From an uncultured Clostridium sp. (GTDB lineage: Bacteria > Bacillota > Clostridia > Clostridiales > Clostridiaceae): DNA of 64,000 nt. This document shows, in pieces, positions 29,182-39,577 of this stretch. The stretch's first letter is position 1. Each line of letters begins with the position of its first letter. Made by a program: the position numbers and the translations under genes. The notes beneath the pieces were generated by a model. It ran no database searches and was not told where the DNA came from. It was given only the letters and a program-made list of their open reading frames with translations. Location: the NCBI RefSeq assembly GCF_947039605.1, contig NZ_CAMQZG010000011.1:18518-82517 (forward strand). The letters run 5' to 3'.

Positions 29182-30915
29182 TTATATTATTTCTATAAAT
29201 TTAGGTATTGTAATCTCAAATTTTGTACCAAGATTAACCTCACTTCTAACAACTATACTACCATTAAAACTATTAATAATATGTTTAACTATTGCAAGGC
29301 CAAGTCCTGTTCCACCTTTTTCTCTTGATCTTGCCTTGTCAACTCTATAAAATCTTTCGAATATTCTATCTAAATGTTCTTTAGGAATTCCAACACCATT
29401 ATCAATAACTTCAATTAGTATATTCTTTTCATCTTCTTTTATATCTAAAGTAACCTTAGCATCATCACCTGAATATTTTATAGCATTATCCATCAAATTA
29501 AGTAGCATTTGCTTAAATTTATCTTTATCTCCAACCATTTGACTTTTAGTATCACAATTAACTGCAACCATAACCCCTCTATTAAATGCTTCTCTTTGTG
29601 TTAAGTAATCTATGCTTTGTGCTATTTCATTAATATCAAAACTTTCTTTTTTTATAGCCTTCTTTTTCTCTATATCATAAAGTGCTAATATATCTTGTAT
29701 CAATCTAGTTAATCTATCTGACTCCTCTTCTATTATTCCAAGGAACTTATCTCTTGTTTCATTATCATCAACATACTTTAATGTTTCTGCAAATCCTTTT
29801 ATAGATGTAATTGGAGTTTTTAGTTCATGTGATACATTTGCTACAAATTCACTTCTCATATTTTCAAGCATTTTATAATCTGTAATATCCTCAATCACTA
29901 CAACTATACCCATCTCATCCTCCCCCTCTAATAGTTCAGATGTTCTTATTCTAATATGTTTAATACTTGGAGTTTCTATTTTAAGTTCTATAGCCTTTGA
30001 TTTATTTAATATAGACTCTATAACTACCTCATCCTTTATTAAATCTTCTATCCGTTGTCCTTTTATCTCATCTTCTGATAATCCTATATTAAATATTTTT
30101 GCAACGTATGGATTAATCATTATAACTCTATGATATTTATCTACAGCTATAATACCACTTCCCATACTTTTTAATATTGCAGATAATCTACTTTGCTTAC
30201 TAATAAGTTCCTTTAAAGTTTCCTCTAATTGGTCTGCCATATGATTAAATGAATCACCTAAACTTCCAAGTTCATCCTTCGTATTTATTTTTACCCTCTT
30301 ATGGAAATCTCCATGTGCTATTCTTGATGCAATAAACTGTAAATCATTAATTGGTCTTGTAATGCTATTAGTAATTTTTATCGCTATAATACTACCAAGA
30401 ATCAGCGCTATAGTGAGTGCTGTTAAATAATACTTCATATCCGTATCCTTAAATAACATTGTACTTGTTATTATTTCTGAAGTTCTTATAACAGACCCAT
30501 CTGCTAACCTTGTTGCATAATAGATAGTTTCTTCTTGCATTGTATTACTATATCTAACAGAAGCTCCAAATCCCATCTTCTTAGCTATTAAAAATTCTTC
30601 TCTATTAGCATGATTGTCCATTTGCACCCTATCCCCTGCTGAATCATACATAACTTGTCCAGTACTATCCATATAAGTTAGTCTAATAGATGTTCTCTTT
30701 TGCAAAGTAGCCATATCATGTAGTTCTTCCACATCTTTTTGCACACTACTTGAATTAGTTTCTAAAAAATATGTTATCATCTGATTATATTCTTTCAACA
30801 TTTTTTTGGAATGGTCTATATATTTATAATTTGAAATTATAATATAAAAACTTGTCATAATAAGTAGTGAAAATACTATAACTATTATCGTTGATGTTAA
30901 AATCTTTTTTTTCAT
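29182..30915 (-). CDS. Membrane sensor histidine kinase (HAMP-PAS-HisKA-HATPase, PhoR/ResE-like)
   Basis: FVANVSHELKTPITSIKGFAETL H-box, LMDNAIKYS N-box, GGTGLGLAIVKHI G2-box; no adjacent response regulator. Confidence 0.95.
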   Translation of the reverse strand: MKKKILTSTIIVIVFSLLIMTSFYIIISNYKYIDHSKKMLKEYNQMITYFLETNSSSVQKDVEELHDMATLQKRTSIRLTYMDSTGQVMYDSAGDRVQMDNHANREEFLIAKKMGFGASVRYSNTMQEETIYYATRLADGSVIRTSEIITSTMLFKDTDMKYYLTALTIALILGSIIAIKITNSITRPINDLQFIASRIAHGDFHKRVKINTKDELGSLGDSFNHMADQLEETLKELISKQSRLSAILKSMGSGIIAVDKYHRVIMINPYVAKIFNIGLSEDEIKGQRIEDLIKDEVVIESILNKSKAIELKIETPSIKHIRIRTSELLEGEDEMGIVVVIEDITDYKMLENMRSEFVANVSHELKTPITSIKGFAETLKYVDDNETRDKFLGIIEEESDRLTRLIQDILALYDIEKKKAIKKESFDINEIAQSIDYLTQREAFNRGVMVAVNCDTKSQMVGDKDKFKQMLLNLMDNAIKYSGDDAKVTLDIKEDEKNILIEVIDNGVGIPKEHLDRIFERFYRVDKARSREKGGTGLGLAIVKHIINSFNGSIVVRSEVNLGTKFEITIPKFIEII

Positions 30916-30953
30916 AGATATGCCCCCTATCACTTACCTTTAATTTATCCCTC

Positions 30954-31661
30954 TTATTTTTCTATAAAAGCAAATGAGAATAATCTTCCTGACTGCTTAG
31001 CCTTTTTTCTATATGAATGGAGATCGTAATCTAAGTTACAATTAGTACATAAATCTAAATCTCTTATATCTTCAAATTTCACACTATCTTTTAGTTGTTC
31101 TTTTATAGCAAATTTCAAATCTAACATCCTTCCATTTACAACCCCCTCACCATATTTTTTTTCAAATTCACTTGCTAATTCTTTACTTACTTCATAACAA
31201 CACACTCCAACACAAGGTCCTATAATCGCCTTTATATTTAAGCAATTATACTTTTTTTTCATTATCTTTGCTGCTTTCTCACTTATATCAGCAATTGTTC
31301 CTTTCCACCCACTATGAATACTAGCAATTACATTTTTTTGTGTATCATATAAAATAACCGGAACACAATCTGCTGTAAAAACCCCTGCTATCTCATTTTC
31401 CTTTGATACTATTAACGCATCTGCCTCTTTATCTTTTGAAGTTTCATCATCTAAATTTATTATTATGTCACTATGAATCTGATTTGTATAATTAACCTCT
31501 TCTACCTTAAAAATCTCTTTTAATTTTTCTAAATTTTTCTTAGTTTCAATATCTGCAAGTTTATAAGAAACTTCATTTGTTGCAAGTGAAAATAATATGT
31601 TAACCTTTCCTTCCTTAAATCTAATAAACTCCATACCATTTTTATTAATAATTTCTAACAT
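30954..31661 (-). CDS. pgeF: Multicopper/laccase-domain protein PgeF (YfiH family)
   Basis: ADCVPVILYD, HSGWKGT, GPCVGVCCYEV motifs. Confidence 0.95.
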   Translation of the reverse strand: MLEIINKNGMEFIRFKEGKVNILFSLATNEVSYKLADIETKKNLEKLKEIFKVEEVNYTNQIHSDIIINLDDETSKDKEADALIVSKENEIAGVFTADCVPVILYDTQKNVIASIHSGWKGTIADISEKAAKIMKKKYNCLNIKAIIGPCVGVCCYEVSKELASEFEKKYGEGVVNGRMLDLKFAIKEQLKDSVKFEDIRDLDLCTNCNLDYDLHSYRKKAKQSGRLFSFAFIEK

Positions 31662-31690
31662 AACGAGTCCTCCATATAAATATATTAAAT

Positions 31691-31722
31691 AAAAGCACCC
31701 ATAAAATTAATATGAATGCTTC
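31691..31722 (-). terminator. Rho-independent terminator of nrdR
   Basis: agaagcattcata/tatgggtgctttt stem with U-run on the - strand. Confidence 0.75.
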
Positions 31723-31726
31723 TACT

Positions 31727-32179
31727 CTATTCTTTCATTAAACTTTTAATCTCTTCCATAAATGTGTTTATATCTTTAAATTGTCTATACACAGAAGCAA
31801 ATCTAACATATGATACCTCATCTAGATCTTTTAATCTTTCCATAATTAATTCGCCTATATAATCAGAACTTATTTCTGTTAGCATCTTATTACTTATAGT
31901 TTTTTCTATACTTTCAGCTATATCCTCAATCTGTTTTCTAGACACTGGTCTTTTTTGACATGCTTTTATCAAACCAGTTATTACTTTATCTTTGCTAAAA
32001 GTCTCTCTTGTCACATCTTTTTTTATAACAAGGATAGGTATATCTTCAATTTTTTCATATGTAGTATATCTTTTAGTACACTTTAAACACTCTCTTCTTC
32101 TTCTAATAGATGCATAATCATCTGCTGATCTTGAATCTACTACTTTACTCTCATCATGAAGACAATAAGGACATTTCAT
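31727..32179 (-). CDS. nrdR: Transcriptional repressor NrdR
   Basis: [17 protein letters not shown] zinc ribbon and ATP-cone. Confidence 0.97.
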   Translation of the reverse strand: MKCPYCLHDESKVVDSRSADDYASIRRRRECLKCTKRYTTYEKIEDIPILVIKKDVTRETFSKDKVITGLIKACQKRPVSRKQIEDIAESIEKTISNKMLTEISSDYIGELIMERLKDLDEVSYVRFASVYRQFKDINTFMEEIKSLMKE

Positions 32180-32244
32180 TATTAATCCACACCTTTCTAA
32201 ATATATAGATGTACATTAATTATACAATTTTTTTACTATAATTT

Positions 32245-32520
32245 CTATATTTCTCTTAATATTTTTTCTTTGGAATTAACAAGTATGCACTCTACTCCAA
32301 CTTTTACAACATCATCCCAGTCTATTTCTATCACTTCTTGCTTACCAAACCATGAATTTTTTTCAACTGGCAGTATTATTGATAAAACTTTATATTCATC
32401 ACAATCAAGCTTTACATCCATTATATAACCAAGTTTTCTACCCTCGTTTATATCTATTACCTCTAAATTACGTAAATCTTTTAATGAAAATAAACGTTCC
32501 TCATTTAAATTTATTTCCAC
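32245..32520 (-). CDS. YlmC/YmxH family PRC-barrel sporulation-associated protein
   Basis: LRNLEVIDINEGRKLGYIMDV; adjacent to sigG. Confidence 0.88.
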   Translation of the reverse strand: MEINLNEERLFSLKDLRNLEVIDINEGRKLGYIMDVKLDCDEYKVLSIILPVEKNSWFGKQEVIEIDWDDVVKVGVECILVNSKEKILREI

Positions 32521-32552
32521 TCCCCTCTCCCCCTCTACAATAAAATTATACC

Positions 32553-33326
32553 CTATACATATTTTTTCATATGTTTTAGTGCTATTTTTTCAAGTCTTGA
32601 AACTTGAGCCTGTGATATCCCAATTTCTTCTGCAACTTCCATTTGTGTTCTTCCAGCAAAAAATCTTAAATTTATAATTAACTTTTCTCTATCATTAAGT
32701 TTTTTCATTGCTTCATTTATCGAGATATTCTCAAGCCAATTTTTATCTTGATTTTTTGTATCACTAATTTGATCCATCACATAAATAGCATCTCCACCAT
32801 CATGATATATAGGTTCAAAAAGTGATACTGGATCCTGTATTGCATCTAATGCAAACACAACATCTTCCCTTGGAAGTTCTAATTCTTTTGCAATTTGAGT
32901 TACCGTTGGCTCTTTATTATTCTCATTTACAAGTCTATCTCTAACAAGTAATGCTTTGTAAGCTATATCTCTTAGTGATCTACTAACTCTAATTGAGTTA
33001 TTATCTCTTAAATACCTTCTTATTTCTCCTATTATCATAGGAACTGCATATGTAGAAAATTTTACATTATGACCTAAATCAAAATTATCAATAGCCTTCA
33101 TGAGACCTATGCAACCAACTTGAAATAAATCATCTACATTTTCGCCTCTATTATTAAATCGTTGTATGACACTTAATACTAATCTTAAATTTCCTTTTAT
33201 AAATTTCTCTCTTGAACCATAGTCTCCACCATGCATTTTTAAAAGGAGCTCTTTCATTTCTTTTTCTTTCAGTACCGGCAATTTTGATGTATTAACACCA
33301 CATATTTCTACCTTATTTATCATCAT
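32553..33326 (-). CDS. sigG: RNA polymerase sporulation sigma factor SigG
   Basis: KVEICGVNTSKLPVLK N-terminus, SRSLRDIAYKAL; downstream of sigE. Confidence 0.97.
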   Translation of the reverse strand: MMINKVEICGVNTSKLPVLKEKEMKELLLKMHGGDYGSREKFIKGNLRLVLSVIQRFNNRGENVDDLFQVGCIGLMKAIDNFDLGHNVKFSTYAVPMIIGEIRRYLRDNNSIRVSRSLRDIAYKALLVRDRLVNENNKEPTVTQIAKELELPREDVVFALDAIQDPVSLFEPIYHDGGDAIYVMDQISDTKNQDKNWLENISINEAMKKLNDREKLIINLRFFAGRTQMEVAEEIGISQAQVSRLEKIALKHMKKYV

Positions 33327-33404
33327 AGTTAAAAATCAACCCCTTCGAAGTAATTACCTAGTGCATTTAAATTATCTCCAAAGGAGGAGGTTTTTATACT
33401 AATT

Positions 33405-34112
33405 TTATACCATTTTACTTATTTCTTTTTGAAGCCTTTTTATTATTTTCTTCTCAAGCCTTGAAATATAAGACTGTGAGATACCTAACATATCCGCAAC
33501 CTCTTTTTGTGTTTTTTCTTTTTTTCCATATAAACCAAATCTTAATATTATAATTTCTTTTTCTCTCTCAGTAAGATTTTCCATAGCAACAACTAAAAGT
33601 TGTCTATCAACTTCATCTTCTATAAGATTATAAACTATATCATTTTCTGTTCCTAATATATCAGAAAGTAATAATTCATTACCATCCCAATCAATATTAA
33701 GCGGTTCATAAAATGATATTTCAGCCTTCACCTTACTATTTTTTCTAAGATACATAAGAATTTCATTCTCTATACATCTTGATGCATACGTTGCAAGTTT
33801 TATATTTTTCTCTGGATTAAAAGTATTAACAGCTTTAATAAGACCTATTGTTCCAACAGATATTAAATCCTCAACACCAATACCTGTATTTTCAAATTTT
33901 CTTGCAATATATACAACAAGTCTTAAATTCCTCTCAATTAGTATTGTTCTAATTGATTCTTCACCCTCTGATAATTTTTTTACTAGCTTCTCTTCCTCAG
34001 CCTTAGTAAGTGGAGGTGGTAAAACCTCACTGCCTCCAACATAATATACTCGCTTACTAAATATTTTAAATTTACTAAATATTCTATTTAATAAAAGTTG
34101 TAACTTATTCAT
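33405..34112 (-). CDS. sigE: RNA polymerase sporulation sigma factor SigE (with pro-sequence)
   Basis: [18 protein letters not shown]; spoIIGA-sigE-sigG order. Confidence 0.97.
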   Translation of the reverse strand: MNKLQLLLNRIFSKFKIFSKRVYYVGGSEVLPPPLTKAEEEKLVKKLSEGEESIRTILIERNLRLVVYIARKFENTGIGVEDLISVGTIGLIKAVNTFNPEKNIKLATYASRCIENEILMYLRKNSKVKAEISFYEPLNIDWDGNELLLSDILGTENDIVYNLIEDEVDRQLLVVAMENLTEREKEIIILRFGLYGKKEKTQKEVADMLGISQSYISRLEKKIIKRLQKEISKMV

Positions 34113-34121
34113 ATTAACCCC

Positions 34122-34928
34122 CTATAGTACTGCTCTTGATAGTAGAGCATTAAAATCTCCCTCTGAACTCAACCTTGTATCACAAAAAGCTATTATTGCT
34201 TCTATAACCCTTGGTTGACTATCACTATTATTTATTTTCACCTGCGAAACTTTTATTCCTTTCATCCTACTACTTGTACCATCAACTAGCTTATATGGTA
34301 TATAAAAAGCTTCCTCTTCTCTTATATTAATATTCGGTGCTATTTTTCTTTCTAAAATTATAACTGGTAACATTGTAACCGGCTCTGTCAATTCATTTCC
34401 GGTATCTAAAAAGCCTTTTACATTAAATAAATTTTCTCCTAAGTAAAATTCTAAATCATAAATAAAATTGCTTACTATAGCTCTATTCTTAAAATATAAA
34501 TAAACTCGATAAGCAACCACATATAAAATCATTGAGGAAAAAAGCAAATTTTTACTTGAGTAATTTTTTATCGTGAAAACACCTTGTATATTGTATGGAT
34601 TTTCTGCCATTGCAAATATAAAGCAAAAACCTGAAAAAGCAATTGAACCCAAGAAAAATATTCCCGAAACTTTTATGACTGAAAATATATTTTTATCTCT
34701 TAAAATTATCTTAACCATTATAAAAACCATTAATATTTTAAAGATAATATTTGTAAATATCTCAAGAGATTCAAAAAATACTGTCAAAGTATACAAACTT
34801 CCAAGAACACTTGATAAAACCACCATTCTATACTTAAATTTATAACTTGATAATTGCATAGTAATTGTCATTAAAAAAAAATTTATCAAAAAATTTTCTA
34901 GCAGTAATACATCTAAGTATACAATCAT
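34122..34928 (-). CDS. spoIIGA: Sigma-E processing peptidase SpoIIGA
   Basis: MIVYLDVLLLENFLINFFLM TM N-terminus and GFLDTGNELTEPVT aspartic protease motif. Confidence 0.96.
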   Translation of the reverse strand: MIVYLDVLLLENFLINFFLMTITMQLSSYKFKYRMVVLSSVLGSLYTLTVFFESLEIFTNIIFKILMVFIMVKIILRDKNIFSVIKVSGIFFLGSIAFSGFCFIFAMAENPYNIQGVFTIKNYSSKNLLFSSMILYVVAYRVYLYFKNRAIVSNFIYDLEFYLGENLFNVKGFLDTGNELTEPVTMLPVIILERKIAPNINIREEEAFYIPYKLVDGTSSRMKGIKVSQVKINNSDSQPRVIEAIIAFCDTRLSSEGDFNALLSRAVL

Positions 34929-35090
34929 AGTACCAACTCCCTGTTTTTATTATAGAACTTCAAGACTCAAAAGTTTGTCATAATAAATCTATTTAAAAAA
35001 ATTTATTGTGCTATTTTTTGCTATTTTATCCTTTAAAATCTACTTATAGCTCATCATTTTCAGTCTTTTATAAAAAAAAGAGTGAAAAAA

Positions 35091-35120
35091 AAAAGAGCCT
35101 TTCTTTCGAAAGACTCTTTT
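35091..35120 (-). terminator. Rho-independent terminator of ftsZ
   Basis: aaaagag...ctctttt stem; U-run on the - strand. Confidence 0.8.
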
Positions 35121-35127
35121 AGATCAA

Positions 35128-36249
35128 TTAAGATCTTCTATTTCTTCTTAAAAAAGCTGGGATACTTAAATCATCATCCTCTGCTTTTTCTTCTTTTACT
35201 TCTGCTTTTCTTGTCACAACTATCTCTTCTACAGTTTCTTTAACGATAGGTTGTTCTAATTTTTCAGCTTTTTTAGCTGCCGCAAGTTTATTAGTTTCTT
35301 TATCAAAGCCTGTTGCAATAACAGTTATTCTGATATTTTCTTTTAAAGATTCATCAATTGCAGTACCAAATATTATGTTAGCATCTGGATCTGCTGATTC
35401 TTGAACTATCTCTGAAGCTTCATTTATTTCAAATAAACTTAAATCTGGTCCACCAGTAATGTTTATAAGCACTCCTGTAGCACCTGTTATGGATGTTTCT
35501 AGTAATGGTGAGCTAATAGCCTCTTCTGCTGCATCTTTAGCTCTTGTGTCTCCTGTTCCTTTACCAATACCCATATGAGCAAGCCCCTTATCAACCATAA
35601 CTGATCTTACATCTGCAAAATCAAGGTTAATAAGACCAGGATTTGTGATAAGGTCTGATATACCTTGTACACCTTGTCTTAACACATCATCAGCTTTTTT
35701 GAATGAATCTAATAGTGTTGTTTTCTTATCAACCATTGTTAGAAGTCTTTCATTTGGTATTGTCACTAAAGTATCTACTTTAGCTTTTAAATTTTCTATT
35801 CCCATTTCGGCATGTTTCATTCTTCTTCTACCTTCAAACGGGAAAGGCTTTGTCACTATACCAACAGTTAAAACTCCCATTGATTTAGCAACCTCTGCTA
35901 CTACAGGAGCAGCTCCTGTTCCTGTTCCACCACCCATTCCTGCTGTGATGAAAACCATATCTGCCCCTTTAATTGATTCTGTGATTTCTTCTAAACTCTC
36001 TTCTGCTGCTTTTTTCCCAATTTCAGGGTCTGCTCCAGCTCCAAGTCCTTTAGTTAGCTTATCACCTATTTGTATCTTATGTGTAGCATGTGAAAGCATT
36101 AACGCCTGTTTATCAGTATTAATAGCTATGAACTCAACATCTTTGAGTCCTTCCATTATCATTCTGTTAACCGCGTTGCTTCCTCCTCCTCCACAACCAA
36201 TTACTTTTATATTAGTAAAATCTTGCATATCTACATCAAAATCTAACAA
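35128..36249 (-). CDS. ftsZ: Cell division protein FtsZ
   Basis: [14 protein letters not shown] tubulin signature, C-terminal [13 protein letters not shown] peptide. Confidence 0.99.
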   Translation of the reverse strand: MLDFDVDMQDFTNIKVIGCGGGGSNAVNRMIMEGLKDVEFIAINTDKQALMLSHATHKIQIGDKLTKGLGAGADPEIGKKAAEESLEEITESIKGADMVFITAGMGGGTGTGAAPVVAEVAKSMGVLTVGIVTKPFPFEGRRRMKHAEMGIENLKAKVDTLVTIPNERLLTMVDKKTTLLDSFKKADDVLRQGVQGISDLITNPGLINLDFADVRSVMVDKGLAHMGIGKGTGDTRAKDAAEEAISSPLLETSITGATGVLINITGGPDLSLFEINEASEIVQESADPDANIIFGTAIDESLKENIRITVIATGFDKETNKLAAAKKAEKLEQPIVKETVEEIVVTRKAEVKEEKAEDDDLSIPAFLRRNRRS

Positions 36250-36262
36250 AACAATTCCTCCT

Positions 36263-37516
36263 TTAAAAAATATCCCCTAAAAATCCCAATACTTTTGATA
36301 ATCCTTTTTTCTTTACTATCTTAACTTCATCAAATGACTCTTCTTCAACTTCTTTTACATAAGTTTCTCTTTTAAAACTCACTTCAACCTCATTAGAATC
36401 ATCACCTAATAATTTTACCCTATCATACACCTCTTTAACAATAGCAATCGGCGTAATTATTGAAGATTTTTCAATATTTAACTCGTTTTTTGTAAAAACA
36501 TTTACTTTTTTTTGTAAAATATCCTCGATTAATAAGTTTATTTTTTCAAATGAACCTATCCCATCGCCAAGAATAGTTATATTCTCTATTTTATCATAAA
36601 CACCTGAATATTCTAACTCTTTTTTTACATAATTAAGAATTTCCTCAAATCTAGCATTTATTATATCATAAAACAAATCTGCCTCTACATAATCTTCTAA
36701 AACTTCTATTTTTGCAAAATCATTTCTAAATGTTGAATAAGAAGAACTGTTTTTCTTTTTAATAACTTCCATCACTTCTTCACTATAAGTTGTTACTATT
36801 GACAAATCTTTTGTTATGTTAACTCCACCAAGTGGAATATAACCAATATTAGCCACTCTTCCATCTTCAAAATAAATAAATTCAGTTTTTTCGCCACCAA
36901 AATCAATTATGAGATTGTTTGCATTATTATTATCGACTAAAAATATTTGTTTTAAAGACTCTACCCCTAGTAAAAAGCCATTAATTTCACAACCTATTCT
37001 TGTAAACATACTTTTAACATCATCTATAAAATCTTTTTTAGCTATAATAACATCTAAATCAATTTCTAATGAAGATGATTCAATACCCATTGGTGATTCT
37101 AAAATTTCATTATTATTAACTCTCACTTTTCTTATTATAGCATCAACTATGTATTCATCATTTTCAGAATTTATATTTTTACCATTTATATAAGCCTTTT
37201 TCACTTCTTTTTGTGTTAAAATAGTGTTTTTATATTCTGATAAATATACACCAGTATTTTTGACAATTCTAATATTTTCTGTTCCAAGTGAAATATAAAC
37301 AGAAGGTATTTTTTCAAAGTTCATTTTTGAAAGTTCTTCTAAAACTTCAACCACCGATTCTATAGCTAAATCAACTTTTGCTATTTTGCCCTTGCTTATG
37401 CCTTTTGAAGGTCTTACAATAGTATCAAGTATTGTAAATTCACCCTCATTATCATTTGCTATGGCAGCACTAATATTCTTACTACCAATGCTTAAGGCAA
37501 CTATTTTTTCTGCCAT
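36263..37516 (-). CDS. ftsA: FtsA-like cell division protein (divergent)
   Basis: Actin-fold pattern ([39 protein letters not shown]); directly upstream of ftsZ; start set at MAEKIVAL. Confidence 0.8.
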   Translation of the reverse strand: MAEKIVALSIGSKNISAAIANDNEGEFTILDTIVRPSKGISKGKIAKVDLAIESVVEVLEELSKMNFEKIPSVYISLGTENIRIVKNTGVYLSEYKNTILTQKEVKKAYINGKNINSENDEYIVDAIIRKVRVNNNEILESPMGIESSSLEIDLDVIIAKKDFIDDVKSMFTRIGCEINGFLLGVESLKQIFLVDNNNANNLIIDFGGEKTEFIYFEDGRVANIGYIPLGGVNITKDLSIVTTYSEEVMEVIKKKNSSSYSTFRNDFAKIEVLEDYVEADLFYDIINARFEEILNYVKKELEYSGVYDKIENITILGDGIGSFEKINLLIEDILQKKVNVFTKNELNIEKSSIITPIAIVKEVYDRVKLLGDDSNEVEVSFKRETYVKEVEEESFDEVKIVKKKGLSKVLGFLGDIF

Positions 37517-37573
37517 GTTTGTTACCTCCATAATAAAACTATATACTAGAGGAAAACCTCTAGCATACTTTTT

Positions 37574-38626
37574 TTAATATAATATCATTCTGCTTAGCAT
37601 ATCCCTATCTACTGAGAAACTCATAGCTGTATCTGATGTAATAAGTCTCTTCTTATATAGTTCTGCTAACGCCATATCCATAGTCTTCATACCATACTTA
37701 CTTCCAGTTTGTACTGAAGATTCTATTTGATGTGTCTTACCTTCTCTGATAAGGTTCTGTATCGCTGGTGTTGAGATCATAACTTCAAGTGCTGCTGTTC
37801 TACTCCCTTCAGTTGTTGGAAGTAATTGCTGTGACACTATACCTTGTAAAACTGTTGATAACTGAACTTTTATCTGTTGTTGTTGGTGCGGTGGGAATAC
37901 ATCTATTATTCTATCTATAGTCTTAGAAGCACCTATTGTATGAAGTGTTGAAAATACTAAGTGACCAGTTTCAGCAGCTGTAATAGCTATTGATATAGTC
38001 TCAAGGTCTCTCATTTCTCCTACTAAGATAATATCTGGATCTTCTCTTAAAACAGATTTTAAAGCTCTCTCATAACTAACTGTATCTTTTCCAACTTCTC
38101 TTTGATTTACAATACATTTATTGTGTTTATGAAGATACTCTATTGGATCTTCTAAAGTAATAATATGTGCATCTCTTGTCATATTTATTTCATTAATCAT
38201 AGCTGCAAGAGTTGTTGATTTACCACTTCCTGTAGGACCTGTTACTAAAACTAATCCTCTTTTTTTCATAGTTAAATCTTTTAAAATTTGTGGGTGATTA
38301 AGCTCATCAAGTGTAGGTATTTTAAGTGTAATAACCCTTATAGCAAGTGCTGTACTACTTCTTTGCTTAAATATGTTAACCCTGAATCTCCCTGTCCCTT
38401 GAGCTGAATATGATGTATCATACTCCCCTGACTTTTCATAATCATCATATCTTTCTTCTAAAATTTGCTTTGCAAACTCTTCTGTATCACCAGGTTTTAA
38501 AATTTCTTGGCCTATTTTTCTTAATGATCCGTTAATTCTTATAGCTGGCTGCATACCTACTGTTAAGTGTAAATCTGATGCCTTTTCCTCTATAGTTAAT
38601 TTTAATAATTCATTTAAATCAAACAT
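37574..38626 (-). CDS. pilT: Type IV pilus retraction ATPase PilT
   Basis: GPTGSGKSTTLAAMI Walker A, EDPIEYLH, LREDPDIILVGEMRDLETI. Confidence 0.95.
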   Translation of the reverse strand: MFDLNELLKLTIEEKASDLHLTVGMQPAIRINGSLRKIGQEILKPGDTEEFAKQILEERYDDYEKSGEYDTSYSAQGTGRFRVNIFKQRSSTALAIRVITLKIPTLDELNHPQILKDLTMKKRGLVLVTGPTGSGKSTTLAAMINEINMTRDAHIITLEDPIEYLHKHNKCIVNQREVGKDTVSYERALKSVLREDPDIILVGEMRDLETISIAITAAETGHLVFSTLHTIGASKTIDRIIDVFPPHQQQQIKVQLSTVLQGIVSQQLLPTTEGSRTAALEVMISTPAIQNLIREGKTHQIESSVQTGSKYGMKTMDMALAELYKKRLITSDTAMSFSVDRDMLSRMILY

Positions 38627-38669
38627 TTAAACCCTCCAAAATCCTTAATTTTATAATACCCCTTAAATA

Positions 38670-38707
38670 AAAAGTTGCTTACTCTTAATCAAGAATAAGC
38701 AACTTTT
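38670..38707 (-). terminator. Rho-independent terminator of sigK
   Basis: aaaagttgctta/taagcaactttt stem. Confidence 0.85.
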
Positions 38708-38807
38708 ATACTATTAATTCCATAGTCTATTAAACTTATTCTACACTAAATTATAAACTATAAATAAATTAAATGCTAGAACTTTTAGGGGAATTATATC
38801 CTTAAAA

Positions 38808-39506
38808 CTATTTTTGAGAATTAAATTCTTTAAATAATTTTTTTAAAGCTTTTTTTTCAATTCTTGAAACATATGATCTCGATATTCCAAGTATTAATGC
38901 AATTTCTCTTTGAGTCTTTACATCTCCATCTATAAGTCCATATCTCATCTCTAATATTTCTTTTTCTCTATCACTTAAAACAAGTTTCATCTTATTATAT
39001 AGAGCCTTAACCTGTAGACTATTCTCTACAGCCTCTACAACTGAATCTTCTCCACTACTAAGTACATCAATAAGGCATATTTCATTTCCTTCTTTATCTA
39101 CACCAATAGGGTCTTGAAGATAAACCTCACCTTTAGTTTTTTTAGTATTTCTAAATAACATTAATATCTCATTCTCTATGCATCTAGCTGCATATGTAGC
39201 AAGTCTTGTCCCCTTGCCTGTATTAAATGATTCTATTGCCTTTATAAGGCCAACTGTACCTATTGATATTAGGTCATCTACCTCTTTATTAGGAAAAGAA
39301 TACTTTTTTACTATGTGTGCAACAAGCCTCAAATTTCTTTCTATTAAAATCCCTTTAGCTTCGACGCTTCCCTCTTTAAACTCATTTAAGTAAAATGCTT
39401 CCTCCTTTTCATTAAGTGGTTTTGGAAAGGTTGTATTTCCTGTAACATACCCTGTAAAAAAAATGTTACTACTAATTATATTTACTATATGCTGCAATAT
39501 AAACAC
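38808..39506 (-). CDS. sigK: RNA polymerase sporulation sigma factor SigK, uninterrupted
   Basis: 232 aa with GYVTGNTTFPKPLNEKEE; regions 2 and 4 in one frame; N-terminal pro-sequence. Confidence 0.96.
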   Translation of the reverse strand: MFILQHIVNIISSNIFFTGYVTGNTTFPKPLNEKEEAFYLNEFKEGSVEAKGILIERNLRLVAHIVKKYSFPNKEVDDLISIGTVGLIKAIESFNTGKGTRLATYAARCIENEILMLFRNTKKTKGEVYLQDPIGVDKEGNEICLIDVLSSGEDSVVEAVENSLQVKALYNKMKLVLSDREKEILEMRYGLIDGDVKTQREIALILGISRSYVSRIEKKALKKLFKEFNSQK

Positions 39507-39577
39507 TTATAAATCCTCCTAATAATGCTTGTTATATTATATGCCTTATAAGTGTTAAAATTTCTTAATTGTTAAAA

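Noticed and set aside
34929-35010. Possible 0A box upstream of spoIIGA (TTTGTCATAA on the + strand)
   Set aside because: Only 5 of 7 positions match TGTCGAA. The site may be regulated by Spo0A on general knowledge, but the sequence does not support a specific call.
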